From an uncultured Actinomycetes bacterium (GTDB lineage: Bacteria; Actinomycetota; Acidimicrobiia; Acidimicrobiales; RAAP-2): a stretch of DNA of 64,000 bases. Both the position numbers and the translations under genes were made by a program. Shown piece by piece: positions 7,911 to 16,631 of the stretch. Every line of letters begins with the position of its first letter. Position 1 is the stretch's first letter. Location: assembly GCA_903830655.1 (NCBI GenBank), contig CAIKUQ010000045.1, forward strand, positions 1-64,000. The letters are read 5' to 3'. The notes beneath the pieces are model-generated. The model worked only from the letters and a program-made list of their open reading frames with translations. It was not told the origin of the DNA and made no database searches.

Positions 7911-8678
7911 TCACCGTCCAATAACTAGTGGGTTAATGAAAACCGTGGCCGCTCCGCGGAAAGGTGCTTCATTCCCCGCAATAGTGACCGGGACCGAAAG
8001 TTCAAAAAAATCCGCACTGCCGAGTCTCTTGGCATTTCCTCCTACTAGCCACACCTGTGTCGCCTCATGTTCCGCAACCATCTGAGTCAACGCATCAACT
8101 AAGTTCGCCAACCAGCGTGAGCCGTCGGCCCGTCGAGCGCCCTCGCCAAGCAGTGAGTCAAATCGTCCGTCTTTAAAGGGTCGTTCCCCGTAATCATCAA
8201 TATCGAGCAACGCCCCCATCCTCGTCAACGCCACGCCAAACCCAGTTCCCAAAGCCACCACCAGCTCGGTCCCCTCGCCCGCCACACAACCCAAAGCGGC
8301 AAGGGCGGCATCATTTAAAACGACTACCTCACGACCACTAATTGAGGCGAACTCCTGCTCGAGCGGGTAGTTGTGCCACTCTTGATCGAGGTCTTGGTTG
8401 GTCGCAGTAGTAACCAATCCGCTTCGGGTCAAATTGCCACTTCCCCACACGACACCCTTGCGACATTCCAATGGCACGCCAACCACTACCCGATTTGGTG
8501 TTTCGCGCTTCACGCGTTCTAGCAATATCTCCTGGAGCCCCTCTGGACCGAGGGGGCGAGGAGTCTTGCGCTTGCGAATCGGCTGAACTCTTTCTCCGCT
8601 CGCGTTTACAATCGTGCTCTTTATTGAGGTCGCCCCGACGTCAATTACTAAAATGTCACTGGGGGAATGTTGAGTCAC
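7911..8678 (-). CDS. ROK-family sugar kinase, polyphosphate-glucokinase-like
   Basis: 255 residues. Phosphate-1 motif VIDVGATSIKST at the N-terminus, the VVVLNDAALAALG segment with the candidate catalytic Asp, and the ALGTGFGVAL phosphate-2 loop define the ASKHA/ROK fold. The short length and the absence of the ROK zinc cluster resemble actinobacterial polyphosphate/ATP glucokinases, which make glucose 6-phosphate. The donor specificity is not proven. It begins 21 bp after the VirB4-like gene and is probably the last gene of that operon, an odd partner for secretion genes. Confidence 0.8.
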   Translation of the reverse strand: MTQHSPSDILVIDVGATSIKSTIVNASGERVQPIRKRKTPRPLGPEGLQEILLERVKRETPNRVVVGVPLECRKGVVWGSGNLTRSGLVTTATNQDLDQEWHNYPLEQEFASISGREVVVLNDAALAALGCVAGEGTELVVALGTGFGVALTRMGALLDIDDYGERPFKDGRFDSLLGEGARRADGSRWLANLVDALTQMVAEHEATQVWLVGGNAKRLGSADFFELSVPVTIAGNEAPFRGAATVFINPLVIGR

Positions 8679-8699
8679 CTTCGAATAGTACAGACCAAA

Positions 8700-9914
8700 T
8701 CACAACATTGCTTGATCAGTATTGGTCACGGTTTGATCTAGAGAGTCGGGCCGGAAGGCGACCACCGACCGGTACTGGGCATAACGAACGAGTGCTGCGC
8801 CTTTGGGAAGAGTGGTAAGGAGCCCTAACTCAATTTGATTCAATCCAATGATCGACGCCATCTCCTTGGCTTCTTCATTCCCCTGCCGGAATAGCCAACA
8901 TGTCTCACATTCACGCAAGAGACCAGCTGCTCGCTCCCGGTGCGCTGAACCTCGGTCCCCCGTAGATGCAATATCCGACCATCGATGCAGCACAAGAATG
9001 TGGCTGATGCCTCGTGAACGAGCAAGTTTCCATGAGCCCTGCAACCACTTAAGTGTGCTGGCATCACGCAAGATTGCCCACGCTTCGTCAATAACCAAAT
9101 ACCCAGGGGCTTTTTGTGCCACCAACGCGTGCTGTGCCACTGCAATTGCTGACATGGCGATTAGCGCCACATTTTCTCCCGCCCAATGCTGAGAGAGATC
9201 GAGAACAGTCACCTGCCCGTGTAGCGATAGAGGCTCACCTGGCCCCTCAAACAACCCCGCAAGATCTCCCAGAACAAATCGGTACAGCAAGAGCGCAAGG
9301 TTCCGTTCGGCTGAGTCACCAGTGTCAGCCAGATGGTCTTTGACACCTTCAAACAAAGTTCGCAGGACATGTGGTTCACCTGGTTGAATCAATTGATTCC
9401 AAAGCCTTGAAACTTGAAAGTGTTGGCTTGCATTCAACTCTTCACCTTGGGCGGCAGCCAACATCGCACGCAGGAGGCTCTGGCATTCGTGAATTTGGCC
9501 CACAAACGGGTTGCACCAGCCATCCCTGCCAAAGGTAATGGGCCGGACTCCGAACTCCTTAGCGAGAGCTTCGTATTCCCCCTTTGGATCAACTATCACT
9601 GCCGACCGACCTTCGGCAATTCCACGTAAGAGTTGCATCTTGACCAATGTGCTCTTGCCAACCCCAATAGCCCCGACCAGCACCATGTTGGGGTTTGTCA
9701 CCAGCCCTTCGGTGTATGCGCTGAAAGGGTCAAAGACAAATTCGCCACCGCGTAAACAGGCGCCGAGCCCTTTACCCGTAAGCCCACTACCGGCGTCATG
9801 AAGTGAAAGATTCAAGTTGGATAAATCCTCCGACGTAGCCCAATGCGAATAAAGGCCCTTAAACACCACTGAACCCTGGTTCGATGGCTCTCGCAAACAA
9901 GCGTTGCTCGCCAT
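8700..9914 (-). CDS. VirB4/TraE-like type IV secretion ATPase (C-terminal ATPase half only)
   Basis: 404 residues. Walker A GAIGVGKST at about residue 82 and following VDPKGEYEAL, Walker B YLVIDEAWAIL around 272-282, a later ARSRGISHILVLHRWSD and an FRQGNEEAKEMASIIGL stretch are characteristic of VirB4/TraC/TraE ATPases that power conjugation-type secretion. Typical VirB4 proteins are about 600-850 residues; here the N-terminal, membrane-linked half is missing and probably supplied by the overlapping upstream gene. The ATG at 9914 overlaps that gene by 56 bp. No relaxase or VirD4 coupling protein is nearby. Confidence 0.82.
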   Translation of the reverse strand: MASNACLREPSNQGSVVFKGLYSHWATSEDLSNLNLSLHDAGSGLTGKGLGACLRGGEFVFDPFSAYTEGLVTNPNMVLVGAIGVGKSTLVKMQLLRGIAEGRSAVIVDPKGEYEALAKEFGVRPITFGRDGWCNPFVGQIHECQSLLRAMLAAAQGEELNASQHFQVSRLWNQLIQPGEPHVLRTLFEGVKDHLADTGDSAERNLALLLYRFVLGDLAGLFEGPGEPLSLHGQVTVLDLSQHWAGENVALIAMSAIAVAQHALVAQKAPGYLVIDEAWAILRDASTLKWLQGSWKLARSRGISHILVLHRWSDIASTGDRGSAHRERAAGLLRECETCWLFRQGNEEAKEMASIIGLNQIELGLLTTLPKGAALVRYAQYRSVVAFRPDSLDQTVTNTDQAML

Positions 9915-10851
9915 ATCTCGCTCTCAACGGCAGACCTGATCGGCGTGCCTCGGCAACACACAGCTTGACTCTTGCACGACATTCTTTTCTCGTGCTCCCC
10001 CAACACAACAGGTGTACGCCAATTCTCAATAGCGTTGCGCCGGATTCAACTTCTCGCTCCTGCTGACCCTTACGCTGCATGTGCGTTAGACCTCGGATAG
10101 TTGTACGGAATCCGACCCCTTGTGTAACGGATGAATCGATTGTCGATTGATGCGCTGCACGAGCACTGATGCGCAGGGCTTTTTGTGCGCCTAGGACTTG
10201 CGTAGTGAGAATCACCGAACCAGATGGTAACCACGCCAAGAACTGATTGAAGAAGCGGGGGTTTCTAGTTGAGAGGCTGAAACTATTAAAGCTTAGAAAC
10301 GTAAAGTACGAGTCACCCACTCGAAGTTCGCTCCAGAATTCACGTGCCATAAGCGACTCCCCGTGGGGCTCAACCGTCTTCCAGAGCTCTCCAGGGTTAC
10401 TGGCGCTCGAAGTGCTTACTAGGGTTTGACTTCCTTGACACGAGCGCACGAGCGCCACTTGAAATTCACTCACTTCACTCTCGAGAGAAAGTGTGGTTGC
10501 CAGCAGCTTTAGTGACGACTCAAAGTTTGAATCTAATCCCGCTAGGTCAAGTCGGCCAATATGCCGTAGCTCATAGAGGTGCTTACTTCTTCGAGACCAC
10601 ACGAAGTTGCGCCGTCGCACGCAGTACCGAAGCGCAATCCAAGCAACCTCGCCAACAGTTCCCAATTTTCTGATGGGTATCAAACAGCAAAACGCAGTAA
10701 CGGCTATGAGCAGCGCCTCGATGCCCCCCTTTATTAAAACTGCATCGGATAAAAAGGTCAGCCCAACTACGCCACAGAATATTTGTTGGAGACGAATACC
10801 CAGGAGTCGTGAGTGAGTGTCGCTCACCCCTAACCGCATCCGACTACTCAT
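9859..10851 (-). CDS. SCO6880/PrgI-like membrane protein of type IV secretion locus
   Basis: About 330 residues from the ATG at 10851. Two hydrophobic segments in the first 65 residues (FCGVVGLTFL and LLIAVTAFCCLIPI) are followed by a long soluble part ending GIHLLCWGS-like then CVAEARRSGLPLRARYGEQR, similar to the region that precedes the ATPase domain in VirB4. This is the layout of SCO6880-type proteins, a PrgI/VirB3-like anchor joined to a VirB4 N-terminal domain. I infer that it and the next gene form a split VirB4. Its start overlaps the TrbL-like gene stop by 8 bp. An upstream start at 10887 is less likely because of that overlap. Confidence 0.6.
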   Translation of the reverse strand: MSSRMRLGVSDTHSRLLGIRLQQIFCGVVGLTFLSDAVLIKGGIEALLIAVTAFCCLIPIRKLGTVGEVAWIALRYCVRRRNFVWSRRSKHLYELRHIGRLDLAGLDSNFESSLKLLATTLSLESEVSEFQVALVRSCQGSQTLVSTSSASNPGELWKTVEPHGESLMAREFWSELRVGDSYFTFLSFNSFSLSTRNPRFFNQFLAWLPSGSVILTTQVLGAQKALRISARAAHQSTIDSSVTQGVGFRTTIRGLTHMQRKGQQEREVESGATLLRIGVHLLCWGSTRKECRARVKLCVAEARRSGLPLRARYGEQRLFARAIEPGFSGV

Positions 10852-11965
10852 CCCAGTGCCACCCAATAACCGGACCCATCTCATCACGCCAAATCACACG
10901 GTGGCCCTTTCTAATGTGACGATTATCAAGCACCGGCGGATCTTGCGGCAAGGTTGGATCATGGACCGGCATTTCGAAGTCGTATGTTTCGTCCCACTCT
11001 GGTATGCCAAAGTCCTCTGGCTTAACGGGAGGGCCTTCATCAAAATGATTTAACGGCTGAAGCAGCCGCGCCGCTTTGCCTATCGGGGAGTTAGGCATAT
11101 TCATCGCCAGCGATGTTGTGCGTTGGCGAAGCCCAACCAGTCCGAGCACAGCCGTATTCTCCAGAAATGGGATAACTCTCAATAGAACGATCGGAGAGAA
11201 AATAGCTAGGACCATCGTCACCACTCCGACAATTGCCGCGGTAGCACTTCCGAGTGAAATTTCACTAAACCCAACGAGGAGTGCGACCACAATAAAAAAC
11301 TTGCTGATTACAACCGCGACAAAAGTTTCGAGCAACTTCAATCCCAGTCTCCGCAAAGAGGGAACTACCGCAAGGGGCAGAATGAGCGGAACAATCGCCA
11401 GCAAGAGTGTGAGTATCGACATTCTCACCACCAACTCGCACCACAGAAGAAATGCGGTGGTGATCAGTGCGCCAACTAACAAGAAGAGGCCGAAACCCGG
11501 TGTCGAACTTGGAAGTGATGAAACACTTTTTTCTAGGAGAGACGCGTGGGCACTTACAGTGGCTACTGAACTTGCCGAGAGCTGATTCACGATTCGAATC
11601 AATAATTCGCCAATGGGGCGTGCCAGAAATATTCCCGCGACACAGGCCGGGGCGACACCTAAGTACACTCGCCACAACGTCGAACTGTCACCGACCTTGA
11701 GAGCTAGGAGCGTCCCAATTAATAACCCGGTCAAGAGCAGTAGCGGTGAAAGGTGTAGTAGTGAATTGAACTCACCGGATGCGGCTTTAGAGATTGTGGT
11801 GGCGTCACTAGTCGCGGTCAACGCCTTTGCCACGATCCCCAAAAGCCAATGGAGGCTGCCCGACATCCAACCAGTTACTGCGTTGAATAGACCAGCGAAG
11901 GTGGATTTTGCAATTGACCCCGCTGCACACCCGATGGGGTTGAAGAAGCAGAGCAGCCCGCCCAC
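10844..11965 (-). CDS. TrbL/VirB6-like polytopic membrane protein
   Basis: 373 residues with about six to seven hydrophobic segments between residues about 70 and 285 (for example LLLLTGLLIGTLLAL, LFLLVGALITTAFLLW, ILTLLLAIVPLILPLAV). A hydrophilic proline- and acid-rich tail of about 80 residues follows, and a soluble N-terminal part precedes. Arrangement and context (directly after a two-helix pilin-like gene and before the VirB4-like pair) match the TrbL/VirB6 inner-membrane channel component of type IV secretion. Specific family motifs are weak, so the call depends partly on neighbours. The gene abuts its upstream neighbour with no gap. Confidence 0.65.
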   Translation of the reverse strand: MGGLLCFFNPIGCAAGSIAKSTFAGLFNAVTGWMSGSLHWLLGIVAKALTATSDATTISKAASGEFNSLLHLSPLLLLTGLLIGTLLALKVGDSSTLWRVYLGVAPACVAGIFLARPIGELLIRIVNQLSASSVATVSAHASLLEKSVSSLPSSTPGFGLFLLVGALITTAFLLWCELVVRMSILTLLLAIVPLILPLAVVPSLRRLGLKLLETFVAVVISKFFIVVALLVGFSEISLGSATAAIVGVVTMVLAIFSPIVLLRVIPFLENTAVLGLVGLRQRTTSLAMNMPNSPIGKAARLLQPLNHFDEGPPVKPEDFGIPEWDETYDFEMPVHDPTLPQDPPVLDNRHIRKGHRVIWRDEMGPVIGWHWDE

Positions 11966-12250
11966 CTACTTCACCTTTTGCCCAGTAGTGAAGAAGAAGT
12001 TAATAAGGTGGGGCGCAGCGCCGATCAATACAGCCGCCACCAAGCTGGCAAACACCGCGCGCCGTCCGACTAAAGATTGCGACGAATTCTGAGTGTTGGC
12101 TCCAAGCGCCCACATTCCTGCGCCAAAGAGCAGTCCGATAAGGGACCCGACGAGGGCCCACGCAGCAATCCCATTAGCCAGCTGCTGGAGCGCCGCACTT
12201 CCGGGGAGTGCCGTTGTTGAGGGTGAAAGATTAACTGATGCGAATAACAC
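11966..12250 (-). CDS. Small two-helix membrane protein, VirB2/TrbC pilin-like
   Basis: 94 residues from the GTG at 12250, which is chosen because an AAGAAGG ribosome site lies 5 nt upstream; the open frame continues to 12364 but would run into senX3. Two hydrophobic helices (GIAAWALVGSLIGLLFGAGMW and AVFASLVAAVLIGAAPHLINF) separated by a short basic loop GRRAVF are the pattern of VirB2/TrbC pilins. It is the first gene of the four-gene secretion-like operon, where the major pilin subunit often sits. Confidence 0.62.
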   Translation of the reverse strand: MLFASVNLSPSTTALPGSAALQQLANGIAAWALVGSLIGLLFGAGMWALGANTQNSSQSLVGRRAVFASLVAAVLIGAAPHLINFFFTTGQKVK

Positions 12251-12255
12251 AAATA

Positions 12256-12262
12256 CCTTCTT
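12256..12262 (-). promoter_or_regulatory. Ribosome binding site AAGAAGG deciding the start of the pilin-like gene
   Basis: On the minus strand AAGAAGG-TATTT-GTG gives a near-ideal Shine-Dalgarno and 5-nt spacing, favouring the GTG at 12250 over the ATG-like start at 12364. Confidence 0.75.
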
Positions 12263-12328
12263 TCTAGTAAGGGCATTCCAACGGTCGTAGGTGTCACAAA
12301 TAATTGAGAACTCTGCGAGAATGGCATC

Positions 12329-13624
12329 ATGCTGTTTGCACTGGTCCAAAACGTTGCTCAACACTGGTCCCCCTTGGTGTTCTACGCCGCGGCTTCTGGC
12401 CTGCTGATTTTGGGCATCTTGGTCGGCGCGTTGTTAAACCGTCACCGCGGACACCGGGCAATCGCTCAGAGAATTTCCTCTTTGGCTTCTTTGCTGGGCG
12501 TTGAACCCCATGATGACCACGGCAAAGTGGAAAAGGCCCTTGGCTACTTAGAAGCCGCCACCGGCGAAGCTTCCAGTACTGTTTCTGAGTCTTCGGCCGA
12601 TTCAACACGACTTCGCCGATCACTCGACGCGCTGCCCTTGGGATTAATCCTTTGTGACGAAGCGGGAAGCGTTGTCTTTCGCAATGCTCTCGCCGAAACC
12701 CTTATGGCCTCACGCTATGGAGACGCCATCGCCGCGCAAGCAGTTACTGATGTGCTCGCTGAAGGTTGGTCGGTGGGGGTTGCCGAACGCAATATTGATA
12801 TTTACGGCCCACCTCGCCGCACACTTTCCATCAAGGCAACTGTTATTGACGATGGGCGTAAACCCCTCGGTGTCATTGCCGTCATTGAAGACGTTTCCGA
12901 ACGACGTCGCCTAGAGGACATTCGTCGCGACTTTGTCGCCAACGTCTCACACGAACTCAAGACCCCAATGGGTGCGCTCGGCCTACTCGCAGAGACCCTT
13001 CAGCTCGAGCGCGACCCCGTTGTTGCTCAACGTCTGGCCGAGCGAATTCACAATGAATCATTTCGCGTGAATCGTATTATCGAAGACCTTCTTGATCTTT
13101 CCCGCATTGAAGGTGAGGGTTCACCCACTCGAGAGCCCGTCCCTATTTCGTTGATTGCCGCAGAAGCCATGGAGCGAATCCGCACCGCAGCCGAACAACG
13201 CGACGTTACGTTAGTCTTCGATGAGCCCGAAAATAATCTCGTTGTTATTGGCGATCGCCGCCAGTTGGTGTCGGCAATTCACGCCCTGTTGGAAAATGCT
13301 GTTGTGTACTCACCACGAGGTGGCAAAGTTCAAATTTCTACCTCCCGTGTGGAATCACGGGTGAATGATGAAGGCGATGTCGTTCCGCCCTGCGTCAATG
13401 TCCAGATTTCTGACCAGGGTCAAGGTATCCCCGCTAAGGACCTAGAGCGAATCTTTGAGCGTTTCTACCGCGTAGATCCAGGTCGCGCTCGCGAAACTGG
13501 CGGAACGGGACTCGGTCTGAGTATTGTTCGCCACGTGGCCGAAAATCATGGAGGAAGCGTGTTGGTTGATTCGCGTGAAGGCGAAGGTTCGACCTTCTCC
13601 CTGGTATTACCGATGAACCAATAA
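12329..13624 (+). CDS. senX3: SenX3-like sensor histidine kinase
   Basis: 431 residues. One N-terminal membrane helix (about 15-37), a PAS-like domain (about 95-190), the HisKA box FVANVSHELKTPMGALGLLA with the phospho-accepting His near residue 208, and a HATPase domain with an N box (HALLENAVVYS), DQGQGIP and a GGTGLGLSIV G2 box. Size, a single visible membrane helix and the pairing with a PhoB-type regulator match SenX3-RegX3, the phosphate-responsive system of Actinobacteria. The gene is divergent from the secretion-like operon. A GAGAAT-GGCATC-ATG arrangement may be a weak leaderless promoter. Stop and next start overlap as TAATG. Confidence 0.88.
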   Translation: MLFALVQNVAQHWSPLVFYAAASGLLILGILVGALLNRHRGHRAIAQRISSLASLLGVEPHDDHGKVEKALGYLEAATGEASSTVSESSADSTRLRRSLDALPLGLILCDEAGSVVFRNALAETLMASRYGDAIAAQAVTDVLAEGWSVGVAERNIDIYGPPRRTLSIKATVIDDGRKPLGVIAVIEDVSERRRLEDIRRDFVANVSHELKTPMGALGLLAETLQLERDPVVAQRLAERIHNESFRVNRIIEDLLDLSRIEGEGSPTREPVPISLIAAEAMERIRTAAEQRDVTLVFDEPENNLVVIGDRRQLVSAIHALLENAVVYSPRGGKVQISTSRVESRVNDEGDVVPPCVNVQISDQGQGIPAKDLERIFERFYRVDPGRARETGGTGLGLSIVRHVAENHGGSVLVDSREGEGSTFSLVLPMNQ

Positions 13625-14373
13625 TGCCCAAGAGCAAAGAGAAGGATCGCACCAAGAAAGCGGCTCAGCAGGCGTCCAAACTTATTCGCCTACTGCTCGT
13701 CGAAGATGAAGAGTCGTTTATCGACGCCCTCGAAATCGGTCTAAGCCGTGAAGGTTTCGAAGTTACCGTCGCTCGAGATGGCCAAGAAGCCCTCGTAAAG
13801 TTTGAAGCAGGTTCCTTCGACCTAGTGCTCCTTGACCTCATGCTCCCCAAAATGTCCGGTCTCGATGTCTGTCGAGTCATCCGTTCGACTTCAGATATTC
13901 CCATCATCGTGGTGAGCGCCAAGAGTGAAGAGGTCGACATGGTCTTGATGCTCGAAATCGGTGCCGACGACTACGTCCAAAAACCATATCGACTCCGAGA
14001 ACTAGTAGCCCGGATTAGGGCGGTATTGCGTCGTCGCGAACGCTCGTCTCAAGTGTTGGAGAGCGAAGAATCAATCGAGATTGGGCCGATCAAACTCGAC
14101 ATCGAGGCCCGTCGCTGTTTCGTTAAGGGTGAAGAGATTCAGCTCCGTCGCAAGGAATTCGCCCTCTTGCAAGAACTGCTCGAAAACCCCGGCCGAGTGC
14201 TCACCCGCGAAACGTTAATTGATCGAATTTGGGGCAGCGACTACGTGGGAGACACCAAAACTTTGGATGTCCACATCAAGCGACTCCGCAACCTCATTGA
14301 AGATGACCCTAAAGCGCCGCTCCACATCGCCACCGTTCGTGGTGTGGGATATCGCTACGAAGTAGCGCGTTAA
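13624..14373 (+). CDS. regX3: RegX3-like response regulator (OmpR/PhoB family)
   Basis: 249 residues. A lysine-rich extension of about 20 residues precedes the receiver domain (LLLVEDEESF, phospho-acceptor Asp in LVLLDLMLPKMSG, conserved Lys in VQKPY). The C-terminal winged helix (about 150-248) has RKEFALLQELLENPGRVLTRE and the VRGVGYRYE wing. It would bind DNA and act with the upstream kinase, probably on phosphate genes. The basic N-terminal extension is longer than in typical RegX3; an internal start would remove it but the TAATG overlap supports the annotated start. Its TAA interlocks with the serS stop (TTAA at 14370-14373). Confidence 0.9.
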   Translation: MPKSKEKDRTKKAAQQASKLIRLLLVEDEESFIDALEIGLSREGFEVTVARDGQEALVKFEAGSFDLVLLDLMLPKMSGLDVCRVIRSTSDIPIIVVSAKSEEVDMVLMLEIGADDYVQKPYRLRELVARIRAVLRRRERSSQVLESEESIEIGPIKLDIEARRCFVKGEEIQLRRKEFALLQELLENPGRVLTRETLIDRIWGSDYVGDTKTLDVHIKRLRNLIEDDPKAPLHIATVRGVGYRYEVAR

Positions 14374-15668
14374 GACCGAATAGTTAGTTGGTTACCCATG
14401 AAGGGTGCCAAAACCTCGGGCAACTGCACCGAGCCATCCGCTTGGCGATAAGTCTCAACTAGCGCGGCCCAGATTCGTGCCCACGCCAGTGCCGAGCCAT
14501 TCACCGTGTGGACAAATGCGGTGCTGCCATCTTCGGTGCGGTAACGCACATTGGCGCGACGAGCCTGGTAGTCGCGGAACCACGAGACCGAAGAAACCTC
14601 TAACCAGCGATCAACTCCGGGGCTAAATACCTCGAGGTCCACGGTTCGGGCTGAGGCCGAGCCGAGGTCACCAGTACACAACTCCAGCAGGCGGTAGGTT
14701 AAGCCGAGACCCTGCAGTAAGGACTCGGCGCGGTGAAGGATGTCGGCGTGTGATTCTTCCGCTTGCTCGGGCAGGCAGTAGGCGAAGAGTTCGACCTTGT
14801 CAAATTCGTGCAGTCGGAGGACACCTCGCGTGTCACGGCCAGCCGATCCCGACTCGCGGCGGAAACAGGAAGTTTGAGCGGTCATTCGAATGGGGAAGTT
14901 TTCGCGCGGCAGGATTTCACCACGGTGCATCGAGGTCAGCGGAACCTCCGCAGTCGGAATTGCCCACAAACCATCTCGTTCCATGGCGTACATGTCGTCT
15001 TCCGACTTTGGTAGGTGCCCGGTCGACATCATGGTCTCGGTCAGGGCAAAGTGTGGAGGACGAATTTCCTCGTACGCATCAAGGTGTGCGTTCAATGCGT
15101 AGAAGCCCAGTGAGCGGATTAATCGAGCCCCCGCTCCACGGTAGAGCGCGAACATCGATCCCGCGAGTTTGGCCCCAGCCTCTAAGTCGAGGATGCCCAA
15201 CTCTTGACCGACTTCCCAGTGTGGCTTTTTCTGATGTTCGGCAAAGGTCGGGAATGGTGCGCCACTGTCTTGGCCAACCCACCACTGAGAGATCTCCACG
15301 TTCTCGGTCTCGTCCTTGCCCTCGGGCACACGAGGGTCGGGCAAGTTAGGAACCATCAGTAATTTTGAACGAAGGCTCTCGTTTACCTGGGCTGCGACTT
15401 CGCTCGCGGCACTCTCCTGCTCGCCCAGCTCACGTGAACGCAAGCGGAGCTGCTCCGCCTCATCCTTCTTCCCCGCCTTATTCGCTTCGCCCACCTGACG
15501 GGAGATTTCCTTTACCTGCGCGCGCAGGGCTTCGGCCTCTTGCAAGCGTTGGCGGTGTTCGCCATCCAGAGTGATGATTTCGTCCATCGTCGAGGCCGAT
15601 ACGCCACGCCGGGCCAACTGAGCTTTGACAAAATCAGGTTCTTGGCGTAATTGAGCGATATCAATCAT
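14370..15668 (-). CDS. serS: Seryl-tRNA synthetase
   Basis: 432 residues, normal length. The N-terminal coiled-coil tRNA-binding arm (about 28-105) begins after MIDIAQLRQEPDFVKAQLARRG. The class II core has motif 2 around CFRRESGSAGRDTRGVLRLH and motif 3 near NGSALAWARI. It charges tRNA-Ser with serine in the cytoplasm. Convergent with regX3, overlapping it by 4 bp at the stops. A TAGGCT box ends 7 nt before the ATG, suggesting a leaderless mRNA. Confidence 0.97.
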   Translation of the reverse strand: MIDIAQLRQEPDFVKAQLARRGVSASTMDEIITLDGEHRQRLQEAEALRAQVKEISRQVGEANKAGKKDEAEQLRLRSRELGEQESAASEVAAQVNESLRSKLLMVPNLPDPRVPEGKDETENVEISQWWVGQDSGAPFPTFAEHQKKPHWEVGQELGILDLEAGAKLAGSMFALYRGAGARLIRSLGFYALNAHLDAYEEIRPPHFALTETMMSTGHLPKSEDDMYAMERDGLWAIPTAEVPLTSMHRGEILPRENFPIRMTAQTSCFRRESGSAGRDTRGVLRLHEFDKVELFAYCLPEQAEESHADILHRAESLLQGLGLTYRLLELCTGDLGSASARTVDLEVFSPGVDRWLEVSSVSWFRDYQARRANVRYRTEDGSTAFVHTVNGSALAWARIWAALVETYRQADGSVQLPEVLAPFMGNQLTIRS

Positions 15669-15675
15669 GGTCTAA

Positions 15676-15681
15676 AGCCTA
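15676..15681 (-). promoter_or_regulatory. Leaderless-type -10 box of serS
   Basis: TAGGCT on the minus strand, 7 nt (TTAGACC) before the serS ATG; no Shine-Dalgarno between. No clear -35. Confidence 0.6.
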
Positions 15682-15711
15682 CCGAGTGTGCTTTGGGTCG
15701 CAAGAACGGCG

Positions 15712-15717
15712 TAACTT
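15712..15717 (+). promoter_or_regulatory. Candidate -10 box of the ABC transporter operon
   Basis: TAACTT, 8 nt before the GTG at 15726; supports that GTG as the start. Confidence 0.5.
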
Positions 15718-15725
15718 GGATAACG

Positions 15726-16631
15726 GTGAGTAACGCGGTCGACATCTCAAATCTTTCGGTAAGTTTCGGCTCGCTCGAAGCGGTACGGGACCTCTCCTTC
15801 TCGCTCCAATACGGCGAGACTCTCGCCCTGCTCGGACCAAACGGTGCCGGTAAAACCACCGTCGTTGACGCCCTCCTCGGCTTTCGCACCCCCACCGCGG
15901 GAACCGTTCGCGTACACGGGCTCAACCCCGTTCGTGACCACCAAGCGATGACCTTGCGCACCGGTGCGCTCTTGCAGCGAGGGGGCGTCTGGTTTCCTAT
16001 GACACCACGCCAAGTACTCGAGCTCACTTCGTCCTATTTCGAATTCCCCCGACCGACCGCCGAACTGATTGATCAATTAGCACTCGGTGGTGCCCAAAAT
16101 ACCCCCTGGCGTCGACTGAGCGGCGGCGAACAACAGCGCACTTTGTTGGCACTCGCCCTTATTGGACGACCCAAGGTGCTGGTCCTCGATGAACCCACCA
16201 CGGCGGTAGATCCAGAAGGGCGCGCCGCAATAATTGATCTCTTAGAGACAGAGCGAACGCGCGGAGTTGCAATTCTTCTCACTACCCACGAACTCGATGT
16301 TGCCGAAAAGGTTGCCAATCGGATTGTGATTGTTCATCACGGTTCTGTTGTGGCCGCTGGAACTCTCGATGAACTAAGTGGCGCACCGGAGATAGTTATT
16401 GAAGTATCTACTCCGCTTGATGCAACCGAGGTGGCCGCAGCTCTTCATTGCCAAGTTCGTGGCGATGGGCCCCGCTCAATGCGGATTCTCGCTACGCCAA
16501 CTCCAGCCCTACAAACAATGTTGTTGAATTTTCTCGAAGCTCGGGGGAATTCCCTAGTTTCTTTGCGAACCCGCGCTTCGCTGGAGCAACGGTATTTAGA
16601 GATTATTGACCTGGAGCGCTCGGAACATTGA
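15726..16631 (+). CDS. ABC transporter ATP-binding protein (drug/natural-product exporter type)
   Basis: About 301 residues from the GTG at 15726; the frame is open upstream to 15651 but that part overlaps the serS 5' end and lacks ABC sequence. Walker A LLGPNGAGKTTVV, signature LSGGEQQRTLLALAL, Walker B VLVLDEPTTAVD and switch His in LLTTHELDVAEK are all intact. The C-terminal about 80 residues form the accessory domain of CcmA/DrrA-like exporters. It overlaps the permease gene by 4 bp. An exporter of this type next to the heme A synthesis genes is also found in mycobacteria (Rv1457c-Rv1458c region), but its substrate is unknown. Confidence 0.9.
   Translation: MSNAVDISNLSVSFGSLEAVRDLSFSLQYGETLALLGPNGAGKTTVVDALLGFRTPTAGTVRVHGLNPVRDHQAMTLRTGALLQRGGVWFPMTPRQVLELTSSYFEFPRPTAELIDQLALGGAQNTPWRRLSGGEQQRTLLALALIGRPKVLVLDEPTTAVDPEGRAAIIDLLETERTRGVAILLTTHELDVAEKVANRIVIVHHGSVVAAGTLDELSGAPEIVIEVSTPLDATEVAAALHCQVRGDGPRSMRILATPTPALQTMLLNFLEARGNSLVSLRTRASLEQRYLEIIDLERSEH

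Noticed and set aside
12251..12364. Longer N-terminus (38 extra residues) of the pilin-like protein
   Set aside because: It would overlap the senX3 start, and the internal GTG has an excellent ribosome site.
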